The notes below the pieces were generated by a model. That model worked only from the letters and a program-made list of their open reading frames with translations. It was not told where the DNA came from and ran no database searches. A DNA stretch of 64,000 nucleotides from Bacteroidota bacterium (GTDB lineage: Bacteria; Bacteroidota; Bacteroidia; B-17B0; Aurantibacillaceae), in the NCBI GenBank assembly GCA_013697245.1, contig JACCXH010000056.1, positions 62,001 through 126,000 of the forward strand, given 5' to 3'. Made by a program: the position numbers and the translations under genes. Shown here piece after piece: positions 1 to 8,688 of the stretch (the first letter of the stretch is position 1; the number at the start of each line of letters is the position of its first letter).

Positions 1-2124
1 ATTTATTTTTACGAAATAAACACCGTTTGAAACATTGTCTAAATTTATTTTTTTAACCAGATTATCTTTTACTGTTTCGGTTTCATAAACTACTTCGCCA
101 ATTAAATTGTAGATCTTGATCTTTACAGTTTCGTTCCCTAATCCATCCATGGTTAATTCAAATTGTCCGTTATTTGGATTAGGATAGATGGCGTAATTAA
201 AGTTTTCAAATTCTACAGGATTAATTCCGGTAGTGGTTAAAGAAGGAGGAACAACATTGATGGTGATCATTTGCATATTTTGGCTTGAGGTTTTGTAAAT
301 AAATTGGTTTACACAAGTTGAAGCTGAGCTTCCGCAAGATACAGTAACTGATAAACAAACACTGTAGGTTCCTGAAGCAGAATAATTATGTGATGTATAT
401 AGTGTATTGCTAGTTGTGTTATCGCCCCAGTTCCATGTAGCGGCAACAACATTCCATGGCGATGCAGGAGTTGCATTCCAAACCAAAGTTGCTGTAGTTG
501 GCGCTAAACTAAAATTTGAATTCGCAATACAAGGAATGCCTGTAACATTTATTGATTGAATAATACTATCGTAACATCCGGGTTGCGATGCCAAAAAATA
601 GACGTTGTAAGCCCCGCTACTACCGTAGGTGTGGGAAGGCGACTGAGATGTACTAGTAAAACCATCGCCAAAATTCCAATAATAAACGGTATTAGAGTTT
701 GTTCCAGTGGCTGTGTTATTAAAATTAACTAAACCGTTTGCGCCAACCGTGTGCGTGTAATTCGCCGAAATATTACAAGTGTTTGAGGTTACTGTAATTA
801 CTTGCATGGTACTATCTGAGCAAGTTGCGCTATTTGAAGTAACAGTAAGGCTTACTGTATATGTTCCATTTGCAAAAGAATGATTTGTTGATGCCCCTGA
901 ACCAAAATTACTGTTGCCGAAATTCCAATAAAAAGTAGTGCCCGGATTTGTTCCTGTTGAAACACTTGTAAAATTTACCAAACCGTTAGTGCTTTGTGTG
1001 TATGTAAAGCCGGCATTTATATTGCAAGGCACATTTGTAACATTTATATAATAGCCCATTGAGTCTGTGCAAGTGCCATCTATTGCATATAAAATAGCCA
1101 AGTACCAGCCGCTTGCCTGATATGTATGACTCGCAGCTGCGCCTGTACCAAAAGGGGTCAGGTCGCCAAAATCCCATGAATAAGTAGTTGTTGGAGTTGT
1201 TGCGGTAGAGGTACTTTGAAAGTTAATGCTTCCCAAAGAACCTGTTGTATATGAATAATTTGAAATTAGATTACACGTATTAGTTGTAACAGTAATTACC
1301 TGCGTTGCTGTACTTGAACAAAATGTAAAAGAGCTGTTAGCGATCATTAGTGTTACGGTATAAGTTCCGTTAGTATATACTTTTGATGCATTTGCCCCCG
1401 AACCAAAAGTGCTGTTGCCAAAATCCCACGAATAAGATGTATTTGCAGCAGTACCCGTAGAAGTGCTGCTAAAATTAATCAATCCATTAACACCTTGTGT
1501 ATAAGTAAAACCGGCGTTTAATAAACATGGATATGAGTTGACCATAACCGCTATCTGCACAGAATCTGCACAGGTTGCGGTAAAATTATTATTGGCATAC
1601 AGCGTTACGTTATAAAAACCATTGGCGGCATACGTGTGAGATGTTGTGGCACCGCTTCCATTAGCACTGGCATCACCGTACATCCATGAATAAGTTGTGC
1701 CGGGAACCGTGCCGGTTGAAGTACTTGTAAAAGTAACTGCTCCATTACTACCTTGTGTATAAGAAAAATTGGCGTTAACATTACAGGTTGACGTGATAGC
1801 ATTTGAAATTGTTATTGTTTGTTGAGAATAAACCGAACATGTCGGAACTGTAGTAGTGTACCATAAGCCAACGATATAAGTTCCATTTGCTGTATAGGTT
1901 ATTGCTGGAAAATCGGTTATAGATCCTGTTGCGGTTGCTGAGTTTCCAAAATTCCATGAATAATAAGATGTAGTGGTTGGAGAAACAGCACTCATAAACT
2001 GTACATTTCCATTTGCATTTAAAGTATATGTAAAGTTGGCATTGCATTGCGCAACAGATCTTCCCGAATTTAACAAAAATAAAAAGCCAAGCACGAGGGG
2101 TAGATAAGTAAGAATGTTTTTCAT
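1..2124 (-). CDS. Multi-PKD surface protein with type A T9SS sorting domain (3' end cut by window)
   Basis: The frame is open from an ATG at 2122-2124 to base 1, giving 708 codons. It begins with a signal peptide ending near SVAQC. About seven repeats of roughly 90 residues follow. Each opens with a Cys-x-x-N/A-FxYT-like strand and holds a PKD signature such as YSWDFGN or YYWNFGDG, then a HTY-x-G-x-Y strand. The last visible part carries IYPNPNNGQFEL and NGVYFVKI, typical of type A T9SS C-terminal sorting domains; only about 15-25 residues should be missing beyond the window. It is probably exported by T9SS and attached to the cell surface, where tandem PKD domains usually serve adhesion or as spacers. 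It lies 108 bp after the PKD lipoprotein in the same direction, so it may be the last gene of the sigma-factor operon. The ligand is unknown. Confidence 0.88.
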   Translation of the reverse strand, partial: MKNILTYLPLVLGFLFLLNSGRSVAQCNANFTYTLNANGNVQFMSAVSPTTTSYYSWNFGNSATATGSITDFPAITYTANGTYIVGLWYTTTVPTCSVYSQQTITISNAITSTCNVNANFSYTQGSNGAVTFTSTSTGTVPGTTYSWMYGDASANGSGATTSHTYAANGFYNVTLYANNNFTATCADSVQIAVMVNSYPCLLNAGFTYTQGVNGLINFSSTSTGTAANTSYSWDFGNSTFGSGANASKVYTNGTYTVTLMIANSSFTFCSSTATQVITVTTNTCNLISNYSYTTGSLGSINFQSTSTATTPTTTYSWDFGDLTPFGTGAAASHTYQASGWYLAILYAIDGTCTDSMGYYINVTNVPCNINAGFTYTQSTNGLVNFTSVSTGTNPGTTFYWNFGNSNFGSGASTNHSFANGTYTVSLTVTSNSATCSDSTMQVITVTSNTCNISANYTHTVGANGLVNFNNTATGTNSNTVYYWNFGDGFTSTSQSPSHTYGSSGAYNVYFLASQPGCYDSIIQSINVTGIPCIANSNFSLAPTTATLVWNATPASPWNVVAATWNWGDNTTSNTLYTSHNYSASGTYSVCLSVTVSCGSSASTCVNQFIYKTSSQNMQMITINVVPPSLTTTGINPVEFENFNYAIYPNPNNGQFELTMDGLGNETVKIKIYNLIGEVVYETETVKDNLVKKINLDNVSNGVYFVKIN

Positions 2125-2232
2125 TGTTTTATTTTTAATATTTTGCCTACTCTTTTTTGGGGTTTTCGGCTTTTTCCCCTTCTTAATACACTTATACAAT
2201 CTCTATTTTTGAATAGTTGGGTCGAATAAAAA

Positions 2233-3354
2233 TTATTTATAGGCCACGCAAACTATTGCGTCGGCGTTAGTTAATACAATAGAGCTTGTACCATTATAAA
2301 CGGTACAGCTAAATTTAATATGTAATTTTTTTGTTAACTGGTTGCTATCGTTCTTCTGATAATCATTTACCGATACGATCGTAAAATAACTTGAAGCAGG
2401 TTGTAACGGATTTTTTGAAGTATAAACGGTTCCGTTAGCATCTGTCCAGTTGATAATAATATTTGATAAGCCTAAAGTATTAGGCGTAAGGTTGACTGAA
2501 GCAATGGTATAATTAGCAGCGCATGATGAAACATCACTTTGGGTAACCACGTTATAATGGGCATACGCAATGGCGCCGGTTCCATCAACAACTTTTAATG
2601 TTACAGGATAGCTGCCAACATAAGTATAATTATGTATTGGCGCAGCGCTGGTTGAAATAGCTGTACCATCACCAAAATTCCAGAAATAAGAATAGGGTGG
2701 AGTTCCTTGTGCATTATTTGCAACAAAACGTACGGTATTTCCAAAGCCACCGGAATCGATAATAGTTGTTCTGAATCCGCTATTTAAAAAACCAATATTT
2801 TGAAAACTGTTCACGTCGCTAACGCAAGAGTTTTGACCATTTACAGTTAAGCTGACCTTATAATTACCGGCTTTTTTATATACATGGCTTGGATTAAATG
2901 TGGATGAAGTTGCACCATCGCCAAAATTCCAAAGGTATGAAGCCACAGGTTTATTGTAGCTGGATTGAAATTGGGCCGTAAAATACGAGGCTGCATTGCT
3001 GGCCAAATAATTATAATTACCGGGAATAAGTGCCGAATCGATCAACGAATTGGCATTTAATGCCGAAACCTTAAAATCATTTATTTTTATTTGAATACTA
3101 TTTGGGCAGTTGCTACAGTTGGCTTGCTTTAATCCGGCAACAAAACCGTACACATTATTAGAGTCTTGTTGAAAAGATGAATACATGTAATAATTATTTA
3201 CGCCTGCTTCAAAAGTTGTAGGGTTGCCATTTACTTTCATTGAACAATTAAAAACCGGAGCACCTTCTACGGATGAAACCGGATATTCTTTCTTTTTACA
3301 CGAAACAAAAAGAAGGATAATAAATGTAATTATATAATAATTTTGTCCTTTCAT
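2233..3354 (-). CDS. PKD-domain lipoprotein
   Basis: 373 residues. The N-terminus has a hydrophobic stretch ending in the lipobox LFVSC followed by KKKE, so it should be a lipoprotein. Two PKD domains are visible, with YLWNFGDG near residue 140 and YFWNFGDG near 225, each followed by a HxYxxxGxYxVxL strand. The N-terminal 100 and C-terminal 90 residues match no family I recognise. Its ATG overlaps the stop of the upstream membrane-spanning protein in an ATGA, so the two are probably translationally coupled. It is likely an exposed or periplasmic accessory of the trans-envelope regulator upstream, or a surface protein the sigma factor controls. Coding status is secure; the role is inferred from context. 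Confidence 0.8.
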   Translation of the reverse strand: MKGQNYYIITFIILLFVSCKKKEYPVSSVEGAPVFNCSMKVNGNPTTFEAGVNNYYMYSSFQQDSNNVYGFVAGLKQANCSNCPNSIQIKINDFKVSALNANSLIDSALIPGNYNYLASNAASYFTAQFQSSYNKPVASYLWNFGDGATSSTFNPSHVYKKAGNYKVSLTVNGQNSCVSDVNSFQNIGFLNSGFRTTIIDSGGFGNTVRFVANNAQGTPPYSYFWNFGDGTAISTSAAPIHNYTYVGSYPVTLKVVDGTGAIAYAHYNVVTQSDVSSCAANYTIASVNLTPNTLGLSNIIINWTDANGTVYTSKNPLQPASSYFTIVSVNDYQKNDSNQLTKKLHIKFSCTVYNGTSSIVLTNADAIVCVAYK

Positions 3355-4769
3355 TTTTTAAATAAATTATAAATTAAAGTAAATTTAAAACCAACATTTT
3401 TTTCTTTTACACTCGAGCTAAAGAATGCATTATTCTTTACATCACTCATGCCATACATAAATTCGGTATGTAAACAAAGATCTTTACTTAAATTTCTTCT
3501 GTAAAAAACAGATAGTTGCGTATCAATTGTTTTAAAGCCCTGGAGATAACCGGAAGTTCTTAGAACAGTTGATGAACTTTTTTGATTAGCCGTTTGGCTA
3601 TACAACTCAACATTACTATTTACATTAAACAAATAACCAACGTTACAAGCTAAACCGAAAACATTTCTTGCATCAAGCGCGTAACTTACTCGTATTGGCG
3701 TCACTAAATAATGTAGGGTGGTTGGTGTAAAAACCATTACATCACTTTCTTCACCAAAATTATAACGCGTTGTTTTAACTGTATAATTACTGTATGAAAG
3801 ATTGCGCACTGTTGTGTAATGAATTCCAATAGAAAAATTTATTTTTTTGGTTACAATATTAGAATAATTTAATCCAACAACAAGGTTAAAACCGTTAGCG
3901 TCTTTTTTACCCGGATTATTCCATCCAAATAAATAATTTGTTCCGGCTTCAAAAGAAATAAAATGTACAGGTTCTTTAACTACTGGTTTTGGCAACGAAT
4001 CTTTTTTAGGGGTTTCGGTGGCAGCTATTGTGTTTTTTACAGAATCAATCGTGTTGTTATTTAAAGTTGTAACCGGTGTAATTTTTTGGGGCGTAACTTC
4101 AGATGGAAGAACATGGTTCGCTTCTGGAATTGTATTATTTGTTTTTACCTTTACCGTTTCGTTTTTAACTGTTTCTTCATTATCATGTTTAACCATCGAC
4201 TGCGTCGTAAAATTATTTTTGGAAACTGTATTCCTGCTTTTTTCTTTTTTAGGAGTTACGGCTACAAGATTATTCTCGTTTACTTTATTTTCTTTTTTTG
4301 TTTTACCGGTAACTTGCCTTGATTTTTTTGTTTTTGTATTTTTTGCTTTTACATTTATTTTATATGCAGTTGTGATTTTTTCTGTGCTATTGTTTATCGA
4401 TTTTTCAGTTTCATTGCTTGTTTTCAGATCCGTTTCTTTTGAAATAGAGGCTGAGTTTTTATTTGATCCTATAAAAGAAGTTGTTTCGCCGGTTAAGATC
4501 TGTTTTCTGGCAGCATTGTTTGCGCCGGTATTTGCAACAGCAATTTCTTTTGCAGAAGTTTCGCTTACAGGTTTAAAAATATAAAAACCAATAACTGATA
4601 CCAATACTAAAATACCACTTAACAGCAAGAAAGGGAAGGGACGTTTTTTCTCTTCTCTTGAAGCATCAAGCATTTGACTGGCTTTTTCCCAGCCGGCCTC
4701 ATCAAACTGAAAATGCTTTTCATTCAGTTTTGCTTTTAACGCGTCTTTAAAATCTTTTTCACTATTCAT
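3351..4769 (-). CDS. Putative dual-membrane-spanning anti-sigma factor (cytoplasmic domain, TM, linker, beta-barrel)
   Basis: 472 residues with four clear parts. Residues 1-45 are a charged cytoplasmic segment with a helix around FDEAGWEKASQML. Residues 46-66 are one hydrophobic helix. Residues 67-265 form a Lys/Thr/Asn-rich, low-complexity, probably disordered linker. Residues 266-472 alternate polar and aromatic/hydrophobic residues like a small outer-membrane beta-barrel of the PorT/OmpX-like kind and end FTLIYNLFKK. There is no cleavable signal peptide. The gene overlaps the ECF sigma gene by 8 bp and the next gene by 4 bp. From memory, the same architecture next to a sigma gene defines the Dma (dual membrane-spanning anti-sigma) proteins of Bacteroides. 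Inference: the N-terminus holds the sigma factor while the barrel senses outer-membrane state. An ordinary beta-barrel protein with an odd N-terminus is the alternative. Confidence 0.75.
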   Translation of the reverse strand: MNSEKDFKDALKAKLNEKHFQFDEAGWEKASQMLDASREEKKRPFPFLLLSGILVLVSVIGFYIFKPVSETSAKEIAVANTGANNAARKQILTGETTSFIGSNKNSASISKETDLKTSNETEKSINNSTEKITTAYKINVKAKNTKTKKSRQVTGKTKKENKVNENNLVAVTPKKEKSRNTVSKNNFTTQSMVKHDNEETVKNETVKVKTNNTIPEANHVLPSEVTPQKITPVTTLNNNTIDSVKNTIAATETPKKDSLPKPVVKEPVHFISFEAGTNYLFGWNNPGKKDANGFNLVVGLNYSNIVTKKINFSIGIHYTTVRNLSYSNYTVKTTRYNFGEESDVMVFTPTTLHYLVTPIRVSYALDARNVFGLACNVGYLFNVNSNVELYSQTANQKSSSTVLRTSGYLQGFKTIDTQLSVFYRRNLSKDLCLHTEFMYGMSDVKNNAFFSSSVKEKNVGFKFTLIYNLFKK

Positions 4770-5361
4770 GATATATTATGTGTTTTTCGTATAGATCATT
4801 TTTTTTTAATAATTCCTTTAATTTTTCTCTGGCCGAATTCAAATGCCATTTGGATGTTCCTTCGCTAATATCCAACATCTCTGCAATCTCTTTGTGTTTA
4901 AACCCGTCTACATAATACAAGTTAAAAACCTGCTGACTTGCAGGTGGCAATTGCGCAATGAAAGAATAGATCTGGTCTGCATCAATTTTTGTAATAGCAT
5001 TATTTATATCCGCGTATTTATCGGTCTCATAATACTCTTCAACATATTGCACATGGCTATAATGAATTTTTTCTTTTTTAAATTCGTTTATTAATGTGTT
5101 TATCATTACTCTTCTTATCCAGGCTTTAAAAGGCACTTCGGGTTTATATTTATCCAGATTTGTAATGATCTTAAGGAAGCCCATATTTAAAACTTCTTTG
5201 GCTTTATCTTCATTCCGCGTATATCTTATGCAAATGCTCATTAGGTAACTGTAGGTAAGTTTATACAATTCATATTCAGCCTTGCGGTCACGATTAATGC
5301 AACCATCAATCAGTTTTAGCTGAATATCCATGTCATTACTTATAAGTTCTCTATTAACCAT
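4762..5361 (-). CDS. ECF RNA polymerase sigma factor
   Basis: 199 residues. Sigma region 2 spans about 24-97 (core YLMSICIRYTRNEDKAKEV and FKAWIRRVMINTLIN). Region 4 spans about 131-185 and contains the helix-turn-helix KHKEIAEMLDISEGTSKWHL. The linker is short and no region 3 is present, as expected for group 4 (ECF) sigma factors. Translation may start at the first ATG or at Met11 (MDIQLKL). The gene opens an operon with a membrane-anchored anti-sigma candidate, a PKD lipoprotein and a PKD/T9SS protein, so these are its likely targets, possibly with autoregulation. Nothing ties it specifically to SigP of the PorXY pathway. Confidence 0.93.
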   Translation of the reverse strand: MVNRELISNDMDIQLKLIDGCINRDRKAEYELYKLTYSYLMSICIRYTRNEDKAKEVLNMGFLKIITNLDKYKPEVPFKAWIRRVMINTLINEFKKEKIHYSHVQYVEEYYETDKYADINNAITKIDADQIYSFIAQLPPASQQVFNLYYVDGFKHKEIAEMLDISEGTSKWHLNSAREKLKELLKKNDLYEKHIIYHE

Positions 5362-5441
5362 TACAAAATAAACACCTAAAAGGTTGGGCAGTTGGAATTC
5401 TTTTTTAATTAAACTAACTAGTTGATTTAGAGGCTAAAAAC

Positions 5442-5473
5442 AAAAAAGGCGAAGTTTTCGCTTCGCCTTTTTT
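5442..5473 (-). terminator. Rho-independent terminator after the PorE-like gene
   Basis: A perfect 13-bp inverted repeat (5442-5454 with 5461-5473) encloses a 6-base loop; the GC core is GGCGAAG/CTTCGCC. Flanking A and T runs let it work in both directions. It sits 13 bases after the stop of the minus-strand PorE-like gene and closes that operon. Confidence 0.9.
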
Positions 5474-5486
5474 GAAAGAATTTGTC

Positions 5487-7697
5487 TTACGATTTGATCT
5501 TTACGATCTTAAATTCGGTTCTCCTGTTTTGAGCATGTTGCTCTTCGCTACACGGAACCACAACTGCGCCTTCGCATTTACAATCGTTAATTAGTTTGGT
5601 TTCACCATAACCTTTTCCGTAAATACGTGTTGGACTAACTCCTTTAGAGATAACATAACCGGCAGATGCTTTTGCACGTCGGTCTGATAAAGCAAGATTT
5701 CCTGCTGCCCCGCCTCTACAATCTGAGTGAGAACTTAATTCGATTGTGATACTTGGATTTTGTGTTAGTAACTGAACGATTTTCTCTAACTCAATCTTAG
5801 CATCAGGCCTAACAACGGCTTTACCTAAGTCAAAATAGATAGGGTTCAAGTCAACCACTTTTCCAATATCAGCACCCAGTTTAATTTTATACATTTTTGT
5901 ATTTAAATAATCATGTAATAAAACATAACCTTCTTTTTTAATAGTAATATCCACCGGCTGTAACTTAGTTAAGTAACCTTCTTTTTCCATTTTAATCATG
6001 TAAGAAAGATCATCTCCTACTTTTTTGTCTTTATAGATATGTCTAAAGTCACCGTCCTTATCGGTTGTAAAGCTCATAAACTCTTTTTGGGTAAAGGCAT
6101 CGGTAATAGTTACTTTAACGCCTTCAATTGGCGAAAGATCATCCGCATCGGCAATTAAACCAAGTAAGCCAATAATTTTTTTCTCTACTAAAACTTCTTT
6201 TTTGGTGTTGGCCAAAGATGCAATATCTGCTTCTTTTATAACGCCTACACTTTCTTTATATCCATTTTTATTTGCTTTTAGCTTATAATCTTTGCCGGGT
6301 AAGACGTTTATTTTAATTTCGCCGTTATCGTCAGATTTAGCTTCGTAAACAGGTTTACCGCTATCATCAATAAAAACAACGGTTGCATTTGGAATAATTT
6401 CTTTTGAAAGATTATCTTTTACAATTAAATTAATGACGCTGCTTATTATTGGGCGTTTAGAAACAAAACTATAAATATCATCTTTAGTTGCGCCACCCCT
6501 ATTTGAAGTAATATAACCTGTGGTGGGGGTTCTCGCATAAAAGCCAAAATCATCAAATTGTGAATTTACAGGGTAACCCAAATTTTGTGCTTCAAAATAA
6601 GAATCTTCTGCAGGTACTGTATAAAATATATCTAAACCTCCTAAGCCAACTTTACCATCACTTGAATAAAATAAAACTTCATCTTCAAATAATTGCGGAA
6701 ACATTTCTCTGCCTTCAGAATTTACCGATTGGCCAAGATTTGTTGGTTTTGTCCAACTGTTATTTTCAAAAGTACTTACCCAAACATCGGTTAAACCTAA
6801 AGTGCCCGGCATATCCGAAACAAAATATAAAGTTTTGCCGTCTCCGCTTACTGCCGGGTGTCCGCAAGAATATTCATCGCTGTTAAAAGGAAACTCAATC
6901 CACTCGCCCCAATTCTCTCCTTCTTTTTTACGGCTGAAAATCTTAAGGTTTACGCGACCATCTTTTCCTTTTTTATATTTATTTTTTATAAAATTATTGC
7001 GTGTAATGTATTGTGTATTTCCGTCTTTTGTAAAACAAATTGGTCCTTCGTGCACTTTTGTTTTTAAGCCTTCTTTTACGGCATGTTCGTTCTTAACATC
7101 AGTTCCTTCAATATATCCTTTATAAACATCTAAATAATAAGAGTTATCCCAGCCATATTTACGGCCGGTAACAGAAGTGTTTCTTCTTGAAGAAAGAAAA
7201 TACATTTCGTTGTTTACAACATACGGACAAAAATCACCTTCTTCGGAATTGATCGACAACCTTTTTAATGTATAGTTGCTTGAATCTTTTTTTAATTCTT
7301 CAATAACTAATTTTTTTTGTGCGATATTATCCCTTATCAATTTATATTGATTGTCGTTGATCTTTGAAAAAACTTCGGTTGCTTTTGTGTAATTTGAATT
7401 ATATTTTAAAACCTGATAGTAATTATAAAGGTCTTTATCGGTCATGCCGGTATTAGAATACGCTTTATCATAATATACCTGAGCTTTGCGATAATCGCCC
7501 ATGTTTAAATTACTTTCGCCTGCGCGCACATAATATTTAATTTTTGGGTGTTTGCTTCGTGATAGTTCTTCATACATTTCTGATGCAGAAAAGAATTCCA
7601 AATTATCAAACCGTTTATCGGCAATTTTTTCTTTTACCGATTGTGCCTTTACTGCCAGTGTTGCAAAAATTAAAAGAGATATTACTAAATTTTTCAT
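5487..7697 (-). CDS. PorE-like OmpA-family protein (TPR, PD40 propeller, regulatory domain, OmpA)
   Basis: 736 residues. A signal peptide ends near VKAQS. Residues about 28-130 form TPR-like helices. Residues about 165-415 carry PD40/WD40-like blades, with signatures GDGKTLYFVSDMPG and DEVLFYSSDGKVGLGGLDIFY. Residues about 420-600 contain two carboxypeptidase-regulatory-like beta-sandwiches. From about 615 comes an OmpA peptidoglycan-binding domain (IYFDLGKAVVRPDA, SHSDCRGG, LSDRRAKA, NRRTEF). This order matches PorE of Porphyromonas gingivalis, which links the T9SS outer-membrane machinery to peptidoglycan. It lies 26 bp after porP/sprF and a strong terminator follows. Bacteroidota genomes carry many paralogues next to SprF-like genes, so this may be an adhesin-specific copy rather than the core PorE. 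Confidence 0.88.
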   Translation of the reverse strand: MKNLVISLLIFATLAVKAQSVKEKIADKRFDNLEFFSASEMYEELSRSKHPKIKYYVRAGESNLNMGDYRKAQVYYDKAYSNTGMTDKDLYNYYQVLKYNSNYTKATEVFSKINDNQYKLIRDNIAQKKLVIEELKKDSSNYTLKRLSINSEEGDFCPYVVNNEMYFLSSRRNTSVTGRKYGWDNSYYLDVYKGYIEGTDVKNEHAVKEGLKTKVHEGPICFTKDGNTQYITRNNFIKNKYKKGKDGRVNLKIFSRKKEGENWGEWIEFPFNSDEYSCGHPAVSGDGKTLYFVSDMPGTLGLTDVWVSTFENNSWTKPTNLGQSVNSEGREMFPQLFEDEVLFYSSDGKVGLGGLDIFYTVPAEDSYFEAQNLGYPVNSQFDDFGFYARTPTTGYITSNRGGATKDDIYSFVSKRPIISSVINLIVKDNLSKEIIPNATVVFIDDSGKPVYEAKSDDNGEIKINVLPGKDYKLKANKNGYKESVGVIKEADIASLANTKKEVLVEKKIIGLLGLIADADDLSPIEGVKVTITDAFTQKEFMSFTTDKDGDFRHIYKDKKVGDDLSYMIKMEKEGYLTKLQPVDITIKKEGYVLLHDYLNTKMYKIKLGADIGKVVDLNPIYFDLGKAVVRPDAKIELEKIVQLLTQNPSITIELSSHSDCRGGAAGNLALSDRRAKASAGYVISKGVSPTRIYGKGYGETKLINDCKCEGAVVVPCSEEQHAQNRRTEFKIVKIKS

Positions 7698-7723
7698 TGT
7701 ATTAAGTTCTTTATTGTATTAAA

Positions 7724-8653
7724 TTAAAAATAACGTGGTGATTTTAATGCTTTTTGGTTTGATAAGAAATCAAATCCAATAATTACTTCATGTGAGCTTG
7801 GACTGTATTTTCCCATATTATTAATTGAATAATCATAAGCATATCCAACACGTAATTGTTTTGTGAAATTATAAACGATGTTAGCACCTGCTGCTGAACC
7901 ATGACGATACATGACACCAAACCAGATCTTCTCGTTAAACAATACTGATAAGTTGGCATCAATTGATAATGGTGCGTTTTGTGTGTATTTAATAGCGCAG
8001 CCCGGTTTTAGATCCCATAAACTATTTAATTTAAATACATAGCCTGAAATTAAATAATAGTGTAACACTTGTGTTGAAGCGGCAAAAGCGGCATCTTTAC
8101 TTAATTTGCTAGGAATAACTTTTGGAGCGGTTAATCCAACAAAAAAACGTTTACCGTAATAATACACACCGGCACCAGTATTAAATGTGTTACTGTTAAA
8201 GTTGGTATTATTAATTACTAATGGATCCGTTGCATCATTTACCGCTAAACTTCCCAAATTATTTCTAATAAGATCGGCTCCGGCACGTACACCAAAACAC
8301 AAACGATCGTTTGCTTTATTTAAACGTATGCGGTAAGCAAAATCTCCAAAAATTGCTGTTTTATTTGTTGGCCCTATTACATCGTTCACAACATTTAAAC
8401 CTACACCAATAGATTCGTTCATGAGTGGTGTATGCATAATAAAACTGTTTGTTTTAGGAGCACCTTTCCAGCCTGTCCATTGGCTGCGGGCATCTACAAC
8501 AACGCTTAACGCATCGCGGCTACCTGCATAGGCAGGGTTTAAGATAGAGGAGTTAAACATGTAAAATGAGTTTTGTACCTCTTGCTGTGCAGATAGAGTC
8601 ATGCTTAAAAAGCTAAATACTATTAGGCCTGCTGTTTTTGTGTGCTTGATCAT
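7724..8653 (-). CDS. PorP/SprF family type IX secretion outer-membrane protein
   Basis: 309 residues with a signal peptide (SMTLSAQQ). The family hallmark follows directly: a segment NSFYMFNSSILNPAYAGS, then RSQWTGWKGAPKT and SIGVGLNVVNDVIGPT. The rest alternates strands of an outer-membrane barrel and ends near EVIIGFDF. PorP/SprF proteins assist export or attachment of T9SS cargo with type B C-terminal domains; in Flavobacterium johnsoniae SprF is needed for SprB display. Here the gene lies 35 bp after a giant type B adhesin and just before a PorE-like gene, so it probably serves that adhesin. Confidence 0.93.
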   Translation of the reverse strand: MIKHTKTAGLIVFSFLSMTLSAQQEVQNSFYMFNSSILNPAYAGSRDALSVVVDARSQWTGWKGAPKTNSFIMHTPLMNESIGVGLNVVNDVIGPTNKTAIFGDFAYRIRLNKANDRLCFGVRAGADLIRNNLGSLAVNDATDPLVINNTNFNSNTFNTGAGVYYYGKRFFVGLTAPKVIPSKLSKDAAFAASTQVLHYYLISGYVFKLNSLWDLKPGCAIKYTQNAPLSIDANLSVLFNEKIWFGVMYRHGSAAGANIVYNFTKQLRVGYAYDYSINNMGKYSPSSHEVIIGFDFLSNQKALKSPRYF

Positions 8654-8688
8654 TTGTTCCTTTTTTAATTTTTTTATTGCTTAAACTT

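Noticed and set aside
2150-2190. Possible terminator with GGGG/CCCC arms downstream of the PKD lipoprotein
   Set aside because: Only four G-C pairs align and the adjoining T and A runs do not pair; too weak to list.
4018-4584. Open frame of 188 codons on the plus strand, very rich in Phe/Val/Ser
   Set aside because: It is the antisense of the Lys/Thr/Asn-rich linker of the trans-envelope regulator; codon bias of that linker removes stops. No start signal or family resemblance.
4762-5361. Identification of the ECF sigma factor as SigP of the PorXY pathway
   Set aside because: PorX, PorY and T9SS core genes are not adjacent, while an anti-sigma candidate is; the sequence alone cannot support SigP.
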